Below, in pieces: positions 1 through 6,962 of a DNA stretch of 64,000 bases. The notes below the pieces were generated by a model, which searched no databases, was not told where the DNA came from, and was given only the letters and a program-made list of their open reading frames with translations. The stretch's first letter is position 1. Every line of letters starts with the position of its first letter. The DNA lies in contig QCPY01000001.1 in NCBI GenBank assembly GCA_003212375.1, forward strand, positions 1 through 64,000. The letters run 5' to 3'. The stretch comes from Prochlorococcus sp. AG-442-N17. Lineage in GTDB: Bacteria > Cyanobacteriota > Cyanobacteriia > PCC-6307 > Cyanobiaceae. Both the position numbers and the translations under genes were made by a program.

Positions 1-6
1 TGGTTT

Positions 7-1329
7 ATGGAAAATAAGCAATTTAATTTTTTTAAAGCAAAAGACATAAATACGGTTTTAAAACCTTTTAAAAAAGGAACAGTAGTTAATATTGAAAAAT
101 TGGAGGTTAGAGGAAGGCAGAAAGAATTAAATATAGGTTTATATGGCTGGTATGCAATTTGCCCATCAAAAGAGCTTAAAAAAAACAAATCTCATTATTT
201 CTCATTGTTTGATGAACCCCTTCTTCTGTTTAGAGACCAAAGAAATAATGTAAGGTGTATCAAAAATATATGCCCACATAGAGGCGCTTCCTTTTATGGA
301 GGTTCCATTAATAATGGGGAATTAACATGTCCGTATCATGGAGCAAGATTCAGTTCTGAAGGTGATTGTCAAAACATTGATAGGATAACTTGTAATCATA
401 TAGTAGATAAAAATTATAATAATTATGCAAAGAGAATTCATTTATCGCAATATAAAGCAGTAGAGAAAGATAGTTATATTTTTGTTTATTATTCTGATAA
501 GTCTGAGAAAGATTTAAATAATATTAATGAGGAATCATTAATAAGTAATTATGAATTAATTGGTAATGGATTTTCTTTAGAAGAATCCGCTTCTGAAGAA
601 GTTTTAGTTGATTTTAGATGTGATTGGTCCAAAATTATAGAAAATCATTTGGATATTCTTCATATTTTTTGGGTACATGGAGATACAATTCCAGATAAAG
701 AAGTTAATAAAAATGTGCTAGTGAGTTTTAATCAAAAAATAAATATCAATCCACAATATATAGAGAGCATTTATTTCTATAAAAATAATCCTACGAAAGA
801 ATTTATAAGGATAAAGTATATTCCTCCAGGTAGAATTTTAATCTATAAGGGAGATCCAGCTGTCTCTAGATATGTACAAGTTCTCGATCATATCCCCTTG
901 GGTGATAATAAAGCAAGAGTCGTAGTAAGGCATTATAGGAAATTTCTTAAGAACAAATTAATCAATAATCTAATATTATTTAGAGAAATTCAAAAAAAGA
1001 TTTTTTACAAAATATTTGATGAAGATTATATGATTCTCAAAACCCAAACTTATAATCACAAAACTGGTTTAATAAAAGATGACGAAATAAAACTACTAGG
1101 TGAAGACAGAATAATAAATTATTTTTGGGGTTGGTACAAAAAATCAGAAGAAAAGGATAAACCTTGGAAAAACTTAAATAAAAATAATGAACAGAATGTT
1201 TATGATCAAATAATATTTAAATACCCTCCAGAAATAAAGAAATTAGAAGTAATTAATAATTTAAATATAATTAGAAAAACCTTCATAAGATATGCTGCAC
1301 CACTTCTATTTTTATTACTAATAATATAA
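7..1329 (+). CDS. Rieske [2Fe-2S] oxygenase, pheophorbide a oxygenase / Lls1-like
   Basis: A 440-residue protein with an N-terminal Rieske domain: C89-x-H91 and C108-x2-H111 bind the [2Fe-2S] cluster. A mononuclear-iron motif of the D-x2-H-x4-H type follows at D216, H219 and H224. The last dozen residues form a hydrophobic anchor. The layout is that of the PaO/Lls1/TIC55 family of ring-opening or hydroxylating oxygenases that work on chlorophyll-like substrates at membranes, fed by ferredoxin. The substrate cannot be told from sequence. The ATG at 7 lies close to the window edge, so a slightly longer form is possible. A tiny membrane ORF and an ABC ATPase follow on the same strand and may be co-transcribed. 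Confidence 0.85.
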   Translation: MENKQFNFFKAKDINTVLKPFKKGTVVNIEKLEVRGRQKELNIGLYGWYAICPSKELKKNKSHYFSLFDEPLLLFRDQRNNVRCIKNICPHRGASFYGGSINNGELTCPYHGARFSSEGDCQNIDRITCNHIVDKNYNNYAKRIHLSQYKAVEKDSYIFVYYSDKSEKDLNNINEESLISNYELIGNGFSLEESASEEVLVDFRCDWSKIIENHLDILHIFWVHGDTIPDKEVNKNVLVSFNQKININPQYIESIYFYKNNPTKEFIRIKYIPPGRILIYKGDPAVSRYVQVLDHIPLGDNKARVVVRHYRKFLKNKLINNLILFREIQKKIFYKIFDEDYMILKTQTYNHKTGLIKDDEIKLLGEDRIINYFWGWYKKSEEKDKPWKNLNKNNEQNVYDQIIFKYPPEIKKLEVINNLNIIRKTFIRYAAPLLFLLLII

Positions 1330-1333
1330 TTTA

Positions 1334-1435
1334 ATGAAAAAAGTTAATAGACCTGTATGGCTTAATTGGCTTTATCTTTTGATATTTGTTCTAAGCTCAA
1401 TACAATTATTCACATTCTGGAGTAGCAAATTTTAG
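1334..1435 (+). CDS. 33-residue single-span membrane peptide
   Basis: An ATG 4 bases after the Rieske gene opens a 33-codon frame ending in TAG at 1433-1435. The peptide starts Met-Lys-Lys-Val-Asn-Arg, then has one hydrophobic, Trp/Leu/Phe-rich span. The G of its stop codon is the first base of the GTG that starts the next gene, an overlap typical of translational coupling. The frame fills the whole space between two genes, which argues that it is real, although its function is unknown. It may be a small subunit or anchor for one of its neighbours. Conservation has not been checked. Confidence 0.55.
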   Translation: MKKVNRPVWLNWLYLLIFVLSSIQLFTFWSSKF

Positions 1436-2220
1436 TGGCGAATGATTATTGGCTTGAAGCAAAAAATATTAGTTGTTTTAAAAATGGATATGAGGTTGTC
1501 AAAAATTTAACTCTCAAACTTAAAAACAATGAAAATGTAATCTTGATTGGACCAAATGGATCAGGTAAATCATCTTTATTAGAATTAATTAATAGAAATA
1601 TTTATCCAGTAATAAAGAAAGATGCAGTTTTTAAAGTATTTAATAAAGAACTTATCAATATTTGGGAACTTAGAAAGAGAATTAGCGTAGTCAATTACGA
1701 TGTGAAGTCAAGAATAAATCCAAATTTAAAAGTTATTGATTTGATTATTAGTGGTTTATATGGGAAGTATTGCAAAATATCTCATATATCTGAAAGTGAT
1801 TTTTCGTGTGCGGAAATTCTTATTCAAAAGATGTCTTTAACAAATTTATCGGAGAAGAATTTTTCTCATTTATCCGAAGGAGAAAAACAAATCGTTTTAA
1901 TTGCAAGAGCTTTAATTAAAAAACCAGAGGTATTAATCTTTGATGAACCAATTGCAAATTTAGATTTGAAATCAAAATTTTATATTTTGGATCAAATTAA
2001 TGAATTGACAAAGTTAAATTCCAAAATAATTTGTATAACTCATGATATTTCGATGATTACTGAAATATATAACAGGGTCATAATGTTGAAAGACAGAACG
2101 ATAATTGCAGATGGAACTCAAAGTGAAACCATAAATAATAAAAATATAAATAATTTATTTGATATTAATATTGATGTTAAAAAACATAGAGGGTTCTGGC
2201 ACATTTACAGGAAAAACTAA
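1435..2220 (+). CDS. ABC transporter ATP-binding protein (ModF/COG1119-like)
   Basis: A 261-residue single nucleotide-binding domain. It has a Walker A (GPNGSGKSS, near residue 39), a signature variant LSEGEKQ in place of LSGGQ, a Walker B ending in FDEP, a D-loop and an H-loop (ITHD). It most resembles stand-alone ATPases of the ModF/COG1119 type. No permease or binding protein is adjacent, so the transported substrate, or whether it transports at all, is unknown. The start is GTG, overlapping the stop of the preceding micro-ORF by one base. Its stop shares four bases with the convergent zinc-ribbon gene. Confidence 0.75.
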   Translation: MANDYWLEAKNISCFKNGYEVVKNLTLKLKNNENVILIGPNGSGKSSLLELINRNIYPVIKKDAVFKVFNKELINIWELRKRISVVNYDVKSRINPNLKVIDLIISGLYGKYCKISHISESDFSCAEILIQKMSLTNLSEKNFSHLSEGEKQIVLIARALIKKPEVLIFDEPIANLDLKSKFYILDQINELTKLNSKIICITHDISMITEIYNRVIMLKDRTIIADGTQSETINNKNINNLFDINIDVKKHRGFWHIYRKN

Positions 2221-2408
2221 ATAATCACTATTAAAAAAACAATAATTACGATTATAAAATAGATGAATTTTTTATGTATAAATGGAGAAAAAGATTTGTT
2301 TCTAAATGATGAAGAACCACATTTAAAGCAAACCATCTTACCTCCCAACGATCTGTCTGAAACAAGATCTGAACTGCCGCAATTTAAACATACTTTATCT
2401 GTGTTCAT
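2217..2408 (-). CDS. small zinc-ribbon membrane protein
   Basis: A 63-residue protein with two CxxC-type knuckles (C-L-N-C at the N-terminus and C-F-K-C about 20 residues later), forming a zinc ribbon. A short basic linker follows, then a C-terminal hydrophobic helix rich in Ile, Phe and Val. It is probably a tail-anchored small protein with a cytoplasmic zinc ribbon. The function is unknown. It converges on the ABC ATPase with a 4-base overlap of the two stop codons. The overlapping + strand frame at 2263-2454 is its antisense shadow. Confidence 0.65.
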   Translation of the reverse strand: MNTDKVCLNCGSSDLVSDRSLGGKMVCFKCGSSSFRNKSFSPFIHKKFIYFIIVIIVFLIVII

Positions 2409-2487
2409 ACAAAATTTTAATTTAATTACTTTCCCTTTAAATTATATTCTTTAATTAAATGTAAAGATAAACAACAGAAATATCTTT

Positions 2488-2506
2488 GATAGTGAGAATC
2501 GTTTGC
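2488..2506 (+). promoter_or_regulatory. candidate Fur box 1 upstream of the Crp-family gene
   Basis: GATAGTGAGAATCGTTTGC agrees with the classic 19-base Fur consensus at 14 of 19 positions by eye. It overlaps the presumed -35 element (TTGCAA, 2503-2508). Alone it would be weak, but it pairs with a much better box 27 bases downstream. Confidence 0.45.
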
Positions 2507-2531
2507 AATAAAATGAAGAATGGTACATAAT
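2503..2531 (+). promoter_or_regulatory. candidate promoter of the Crp-family gene
   Basis: A -35 TTGCAA (2503-2508), a 17-base spacer and a -10 CATAAT (2526-2531). One Fur-like box overlaps the -35, and a second covers the expected transcription start. This is a textbook arrangement for iron-dependent repression. The leader would be short, because the ATG is at 2566. Confidence 0.5.
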
Positions 2532-2532
2532 T

Positions 2533-2551
2533 GATAATAATTCTCATTATC
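2533..2551 (+). promoter_or_regulatory. Fur box 2 (strong match)
   Basis: GATAATAATTCTCATTATC matches the 19-base Fur consensus at 16 of 19 positions, and both outer hexamers are perfect. It lies just after the -10 hexamer and 14 bases before the start codon of the Crp-family regulator. This predicts repression when iron is sufficient and release under iron limitation. Confidence 0.7.
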
Positions 2552-2565
2552 AAAAATTTTTTTTT

Positions 2566-3153
2566 ATGAATTTCCACAATTTTGGGGAGTTCTCTTCGAA
2601 AACCGTCAGAATAATAACTGGGCAATCCGTTCTTATAGATCCATCATCAAGACCAAAAGGCACCTGTCTTGAAGTAGAAAGTGGAATTGCCAGAGTATAT
2701 TGTCCTTGTGAGGAAACAGAGGGTATGACTCTTGCCTTCTTACAGTCAGGGGATCAATTAAGGACTGATTTATTGTGCAGTGAAGGAGTTTGTGTAGAAG
2801 CTTTAACGGACTTATCTTTCCAAAGTAATGTAAATATTATTACAAATTCTGGATTTGATGCTGTTAACGAATGGACCCTTCAACTCCTAAGAATAAGGCA
2901 TTTAGGGAATGCAGAACAAAGATTACAAGCCCTTTTTTCAATATTAGTCAACCGCTTAGGAAGAAGATGCGGACAATGGTGTGAATTACCTTTTAGGCTG
3001 ACTCATGAAAGGATAGGAGAATTAATAGGATCAACCCGAGTAACGTCAACTAGATTAATTTCAAAACTTCGAGCGGCAGAATTATTAGTTGCTCCAATAG
3101 GAACACAAACTGTAAGTGTGGCTCCTTCTTTTATTGAATCGTCACCACTCTAA
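2566..3153 (+). CDS. Crp/Fnr-family transcriptional regulator, iron-linked, cysteine-rich
   Basis: A 195-residue protein with an N-terminal cupin-like sensor domain (to about residue 95), a long dimer helix, and a C-terminal winged helix whose recognition region (THERIGELIGSTRVTSTRLI) lies near 146-165. The usual cAMP-contacting phosphate-binding cassette is not apparent, so cAMP is an unlikely ligand. Instead there are seven cysteines: C34, C46-x-C48, C71, C76, C135 and C139. These could bind a metal or Fe-S cluster or sense redox. The promoter carries two Fur-like boxes, and ferritin and an iron-transport ATPase lie next door, so an iron-response role is inferred. Confidence 0.8.
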   Translation: MNFHNFGEFSSKTVRIITGQSVLIDPSSRPKGTCLEVESGIARVYCPCEETEGMTLAFLQSGDQLRTDLLCSEGVCVEALTDLSFQSNVNIITNSGFDAVNEWTLQLLRIRHLGNAEQRLQALFSILVNRLGRRCGQWCELPFRLTHERIGELIGSTRVTSTRLISKLRAAELLVAPIGTQTVSVAPSFIESSPL

Positions 3154-3160
3154 ACGTAGT

Positions 3161-3451
3161 ATGATTAAATCAGAATCCATAATTAATAACTTATTAACTG
3201 AAGTTGATTCACTAAGTTGCAGGACAAGAAATATTCAGCAAGCATATTGCAACACTTCACATTCAGGATTACGTAATAGATTATTTTATGAAAATAAAAA
3301 AATCTCACATAGAATAAGTGAGATATTTTTAATAGCCAAAATATTAAAAAAAAGGAATAAAGAAAATCTAAGTTTCTCCAGTTTATTATTAGAGAAGTGT
3401 AAAAGAATCCTATATAAAAATAGAATCGAAAAGAATTTATTTTTTCTTTAA
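3161..3451 (+). CDS. hypothetical protein, 96 aa, in the iron cluster
   Basis: The ATG at 3161 lies 7 bases after the Crp-family stop. An open frame continues upstream inside that gene, but a start there is unlikely. The product is basic and mostly helical, rich in Lys, Arg, Ser and Leu, with three cysteines. I recognise no domain and no signal peptide. Its 3' end overlaps the ferritin 3' end by 15 bases. A terminator-like hairpin sits inside the frame at 3302-3330, so either transcription partly stops there or the frame is not wholly coding. It is probably co-transcribed with the regulator. Confidence 0.5.
   Translation: MIKSESIINNLLTEVDSLSCRTRNIQQAYCNTSHSGLRNRLFYENKKISHRISEIFLIAKILKKRNKENLSFSSLLLEKCKRILYKNRIEKNLFFL
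3302..3330 (+). terminator. terminator-like hairpin after the Crp-family gene
   Basis: ATCTCAC (3302-3308) and GTGAGAT (3318-3324) form a perfect 7-base-pair stem with a 9-base loop. An A-run lies before it and a T-run after it, so it could act in both directions. It lies inside the 96-residue ORF, which makes its role uncertain. Confidence 0.4.
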
Positions 3452-3991
3452 ATCACTATCAATCAAAAGTATTGCAGAAGGCTGATCAGCTGCGAATTTA
3501 ACTTTTCCTAAAATATGAGCGAATTCGTCTTCCGATTTTGTTTGTGCCTCTATAATTGGATCTAGAAAAACACAAGTTCTTGTATCCGAAATTCTCTCGG
3601 AAATTGAATATAACTGCTGTAAAGAAGAAGTTAAATCGGCCTCCATGTTGAATGAGTAAGATATTAGATCTTCAATTGAATCCCATGATTGAATTGGAGC
3701 AGTCAGTTCTTTTAATTTTACAGTTTGTCCACGAGCTATAAAATAATTAGCAAAATTATAAGCATGCTCCATTTCCCCTTGAGCTTCATTGAGGAAATAA
3801 GAAGCAAATCCGTCTAAATCTCTTTCTTGAAACCATAAAGAGATAGAAAAATATTGTACATTCGCATATCTTTCCATTGTTAGATGCTCATAAAAATTAT
3901 CTAACAAACCCTCATCCATTGGCTGAGCAACAGCTCTACCAGAAGGTCCAAAATTAATAAGATTTTTTGTTTTTAAATTAGCCTCTGTCAT
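3437..3991 (-). CDS. ftn: ferritin (iron-storage protein)
   Basis: A 184-residue bacterial-type ferritin that oxidises Fe(II) and stores it as a ferric core in a 24-mer cage. Ferroxidase ligands align by eye with E. coli FtnA: E40 (in MERYAN), Y47, E73 and H76 (in GEMEHA). The helical-bundle length is normal, with about 25 extra residues at the N-terminus. The Crp-family regulator, a Fur-like box 86 bases upstream of its start, and the FutC-type ATPase place it in an iron-homeostasis cluster. Its 3' end overlaps the convergent 96-residue ORF. Confidence 0.92.
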   Translation of the reverse strand: MTEANLKTKNLINFGPSGRAVAQPMDEGLLDNFYEHLTMERYANVQYFSISLWFQERDLDGFASYFLNEAQGEMEHAYNFANYFIARGQTVKLKELTAPIQSWDSIEDLISYSFNMEADLTSSLQQLYSISERISDTRTCVFLDPIIEAQTKSEDEFAHILGKVKFAADQPSAILLIDSDLKKK

Positions 3992-4076
3992 TTCAAATTT
4001 CAGTAGATGCTTAAATAATACAACATTTTGTATAAATAAGTAATTAGAAAAAGAATTAAAATATATAACCGAATAT

Positions 4077-4095
4077 GATAATGAATATCAATAGC
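4077..4095 (+). promoter_or_regulatory. candidate Fur box between ferritin and a micro-ORF
   Basis: GATAATGAATATCAATAGC matches the 19-base Fur consensus at 15 of 19 positions. It lies 86 bases upstream of the ferritin start (- strand) and only 12 bases upstream of the ATG of a 40-codon + strand ORF. That distance resembles the box-to-start distance at the Crp-family gene. It may serve one or both genes. Confidence 0.5.
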
Positions 4096-4107
4096 AATAT
4101 TAATTTA

Positions 4108-4230
4108 ATGAATTTTGAAAATAAATATTATGGGTTGTTGTTAATTAAAAAATTATATGTGAACAAAAAAAAGAAATGTAAAAAGAAAAAATGCTCAAAC
4201 TGGAAAGGGGGCAAGTGTAATTGCCTATAA
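4108..4230 (+). CDS. 40-residue Lys/Cys-rich micropeptide (iron cluster)
   Basis: A 40-codon frame from ATG 4108 to TAA 4230. The N-terminal half is ordinary and slightly hydrophobic. The C-terminal half alternates lysine runs with cysteines and ends CSNWKGGKCNCL. The four cysteines (C24, C29, C37, C39) could bind a metal. A Fur-like box lies 12 bases upstream, and the stop falls just before the convergent futC gene ends (4238), a spacing usual for real genes in this compact genome. No family is recognised. Codon bias in so short and A-rich a frame is uninformative, so it may still be spurious. Confidence 0.4.
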   Translation: MNFENKYYGLLLIKKLYVNKKKKCKKKKCSNWKGGKCNCL

Positions 4231-4237
4231 AACTTTC

Positions 4238-5299
4238 CTAAATAAAGATTTTATGTGCTCCAGGATAAACAAAAAAGAAGCTTTCTTTTGCAATATTTAA
4301 TGAACAATAATCTCCAATATTAAAATTATTATTAATATTAGTTCTGACCCTTAAAGTTTCTCCATTAATTGATACTTTATAAATAAAATATTCACCAAGA
4401 AATTCTTTTGAGGCTATCATTGCTTTTCCCTCTTTAGATCTTTTAATTGAAATAAATCTAGGAGATATAGAAATAAATTTTATATTTTTTTTATTTTTTA
4501 AATAAGAATTTTTTATTTCACCTAAACAGCATGAATAAGTGTTCTTTTCCTTTTTGAGAGTAAGAATATTGTTACCAAGAATAAAACTACTTACAAAAAG
4601 TGTTTTAGGTCTTTCTAAAAGTTTTAAAGGAGTATCAATTTGATGTATTTCTCCTTCATTCATTACAGCAACTTTATTGCAAATAGACATTGCCTCTCCT
4701 GGATCATGGGTAACCATTAATCCACTAGAATTACAACTTCTGAGAATATTTGGAAGTTCGCCTCTTAATTTTAATTTTACGTGCATATCAAGACTACAAA
4801 ATGGTTCATCTAACAATATAAAGTTGCTTCCTGGAGCTAAAGCTCTTGCAATAGCAAGCCTCTGTTTTTGTCCTCCTGATAATTCATGTGGATATCTATT
4901 AATAAATTTATCAAGTCCAACAATTTTCAATAGAAAATCTAATCTAGATTTATTCTTTTTATCTTTCAAACCAAACATCGCATTTTCTAAAACAGTTAAA
5001 TGTGGGAAAAGAGCATAATCCTGAAAAACCATTCCAATTTTTCTTTTTTCTGGAGAAAGTATTTTATGTCTGTTTGAAATTTCTCTATCATTTAATATGA
5101 TTTTGCCTTTTGAAGGGTAATCAAATCCTGCTATCAATCTTAAAAGAGTAGTTTTACCACATCCAGAGGGACCTAAAAGACCTAAAAATTCACCAGATGC
5201 AATTTTTAAATTAATCGACTTTAATATCCAATCTGAATTTTTATGATTATCATATTTATGATGTAATTCTTCAATTATTAAAGCCTCTTGTTCCACCAA
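4238..5299 (-). CDS. futC: iron(III) ABC transporter ATP-binding protein
   Basis: A 353-residue ATPase of the FutC/AfuC/FbpC type that drives ferric-iron uptake across the inner membrane. Seen: Walker A GPSGCGKTT (about residues 43-51), LSGGQKQRLAIARAL signature, Walker B ending LDEPF, H-loop VTHD, and a C-terminal TOBE-like region of about 110 residues typical of CUT1/iron importers. The permease and the periplasmic binding protein are not in the window. The iron assignment rests on family resemblance and on the adjacent ferritin, Fur boxes and Crp regulator. A polyamine or sulfate relative is the main alternative. Confidence 0.75.
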   Translation of the reverse strand: MVEQEALIIEELHHKYDNHKNSDWILKSINLKIASGEFLGLLGPSGCGKTTLLRLIAGFDYPSKGKIILNDREISNRHKILSPEKRKIGMVFQDYALFPHLTVLENAMFGLKDKKNKSRLDFLLKIVGLDKFINRYPHELSGGQKQRLAIARALAPGSNFILLDEPFCSLDMHVKLKLRGELPNILRSCNSSGLMVTHDPGEAMSICNKVAVMNEGEIHQIDTPLKLLERPKTLFVSSFILGNNILTLKKEKNTYSCCLGEIKNSYLKNKKNIKFISISPRFISIKRSKEGKAMIASKEFLGEYFIYKVSINGETLRVRTNINNNFNIGDYCSLNIAKESFFFVYPGAHKIFI

Positions 5300-5357
5300 A
5301 CATTTAAGTCTTTAGTTTATTAAATTAGCAGAAAACATTCATCCAAAATAATGCTTG

Positions 5358-5363
5358 TATAAT
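5358..5363 (+). promoter_or_regulatory. candidate -10 element of nth
   Basis: A perfect TATAAT in the divergent futC/nth spacer, 29 bases before the nth ATG. No convincing -35 is seen, as is common in this group. Confidence 0.35.
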
Positions 5364-5391
5364 TTTATACACAACCTAAGAAAATTAATAA

Positions 5392-6045
5392 ATGAAAAAG
5401 AATGAAAGAGCAAACACAGTACTAAAAGAACTAAAAAAACTATATCCATCTCCACCAATTCCTCTTGATCATACAAATGCTTTTACACTCCTTGTCGCAG
5501 TAGTATTAAGTGCCCAATCAACAGATAAGAAAGTTAATGAATTAACTAAAAAATTATTTAAAGTTGCAGATACTCCAGAAAAAATGGCAAAACTTGGTGT
5601 TTCTAGGATTTATAGCTATATAAAACAATTAGGTCTTTCTAATCAAAAATCCAAAAATATTTATCTTTTATCAAAATTGATAATAGAAAAATTTAATAGT
5701 CAGGTACCCAATTCATTTGAGGAACTTGAATCACTGCCTGGTGTTGGTCATAAAACAGCTTCAGTGGTAATGTCACAAGTGTTCAATATTCCATCCTTCC
5801 CAGTTGATACACACATTCATCGACTATCTCAAAGATGGGGATTAACAAAAGGGGATAATGTAATACAAACAGAGAAAGATCTTAAAAAATTATTTCCAAT
5901 ATCAGAGTGGAATAAACTACATTTACAAATAATCTTTTACGGGAGGGAATATTGTACGGCAAGAGGCTGCGATGGAACAAAATGCTTAATGTGCAAAACT
6001 CTATATCCAAATAGAAAAAAGAAATTTATATGTAAAAAGCCTTGA
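5392..6045 (+). CDS. nth: endonuclease III (DNA glycosylase/AP lyase)
   Basis: A 217-residue base-excision-repair enzyme that removes oxidised pyrimidines and cleaves AP sites. The helix-hairpin-helix LPGVGHKTA contains the catalytic lysine K121, and the catalytic aspartate is D139 in FPVDTHIHR. A C-terminal cysteine cluster is present at C188, C193, C198 and C201, with another Cys at 214. The spacing (x4, x4, x2) differs from the classical C-x6-C-x2-C-x5-C of E. coli Nth, so the [4Fe-4S] cluster may be bound differently. It is divergent from futC. Confidence 0.93.
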   Translation: MKKNERANTVLKELKKLYPSPPIPLDHTNAFTLLVAVVLSAQSTDKKVNELTKKLFKVADTPEKMAKLGVSRIYSYIKQLGLSNQKSKNIYLLSKLIIEKFNSQVPNSFEELESLPGVGHKTASVVMSQVFNIPSFPVDTHIHRLSQRWGLTKGDNVIQTEKDLKKLFPISEWNKLHLQIIFYGREYCTARGCDGTKCLMCKTLYPNRKKKFICKKP

Positions 6046-6079
6046 AAACTTCATATAATATCTAAATAAAACTAATATT

Positions 6080-6739
6080 ATGAAAGTAGCAATTTCAGGA
6101 GCTTCAGGTAAAACAGGATTCAGAATAGTTGAAGAAGCATTAAAAAAAGGATTAAAGGTAAAAAAAATTGTTAGGAAGAATTCAAATGTTAAAGAAGATT
6201 CTAAAAATTCAGAGACTCTTAGAGTTTCATTAAATGATAAAGATGCTTTAGATAAAGCTTTAAAAAATGTAGATGCTTTAATAATTGCAACTGGAGCAAG
6301 AGCCTCCTTGGATTTAACTGGACCTGCAAAAGTTGATGCACTTGGTGTATTTAGACAATTACAAAGTTGTAAAAGGGTTGGTATTAAAAGAGTCATATTA
6401 GTGAGCTCTTTATGTACAGGCAAATTGTTTCACCCCTTAAACTTATTTGGCTTAATTCTTATTTGGAAAAAAATAGGTGAGAATTATCTAAGAAATCCAA
6501 GTTTTGAATGGACGATAATAAGGCCAGGAGGATTAAAGGAAACTGAAAAAATAGATTCTGAAAACATCGATTACACAAAAGAAGATACTCAAATCAAAGG
6601 GTCTATTCCAAGAAGACTAGTTGCAAAATGTTGTATAGATTCATTAATTAATAAAGGATCTATTAATAAAATAATAGAAGTTACAAGCTCTAGTGAGAAT
6701 AAAAAAATTTCTTTTAAAAAGGCTATGCAAACTATTTAA
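6080..6739 (+). CDS. NAD(P)-binding NmrA/SDR-like protein
   Basis: A 219-residue Rossmann-fold protein with an N-terminal dinucleotide-binding GASGKTG motif (residues 7-13). The pattern is that of atypical short-chain dehydrogenases (NAD(P)H-flavin reductase, NmrA, Ycf39 relatives). Part of the C-terminal half carries the hydrophobic LIRPGGL-type region seen in these families. No catalytic Tyr-x3-Lys is evident, which is usual for the atypical group. Substrate and role are unknown. The small gene that follows is probably in the same transcript. Confidence 0.7.
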   Translation: MKVAISGASGKTGFRIVEEALKKGLKVKKIVRKNSNVKEDSKNSETLRVSLNDKDALDKALKNVDALIIATGARASLDLTGPAKVDALGVFRQLQSCKRVGIKRVILVSSLCTGKLFHPLNLFGLILIWKKIGENYLRNPSFEWTIIRPGGLKETEKIDSENIDYTKEDTQIKGSIPRRLVAKCCIDSLINKGSINKIIEVTSSSENKKISFKKAMQTI

Positions 6740-6763
6740 AAGATGCAAAAATAAATTAAAAAC

Positions 6764-6952
6764 ATGAAAATAAATCCAAAGATTGATGCATTACAATTGA
6801 TGCTTACTGATTTAAGAACAAGAAACGAGCCTATTAGACATAAAGCAGCATTTAAAGGATGTCAACCTGAATTTCAAACCCTTGTTTCAAGATTAATTAA
6901 ACAATTAGAAGATGAATTAAAATCTGAAAAGCTTACAAGTCGAGATAGCTAA
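6764..6952 (+). CDS. small conserved-type hypothetical protein, 62 aa
   Basis: A 62-residue, mostly helical and charged protein with no signal peptide or membrane span. It begins 24 bases after the NmrA-like gene on the same strand and ends 10 bases before the convergent PPC-glutaredoxin gene. That tight fit supports it as real. I recognise no domain. Confidence 0.55.
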   Translation: MKINPKIDALQLMLTDLRTRNEPIRHKAAFKGCQPEFQTLVSRLIKQLEDELKSEKLTSRDS

Positions 6953-6962
6953 AATATTTAGA

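Noticed and set aside
6001-6423. A 140-codon - strand frame
   Set aside because: It runs antisense across the end of nth and the NmrA-like gene, and the product has low-complexity composition with no motif.
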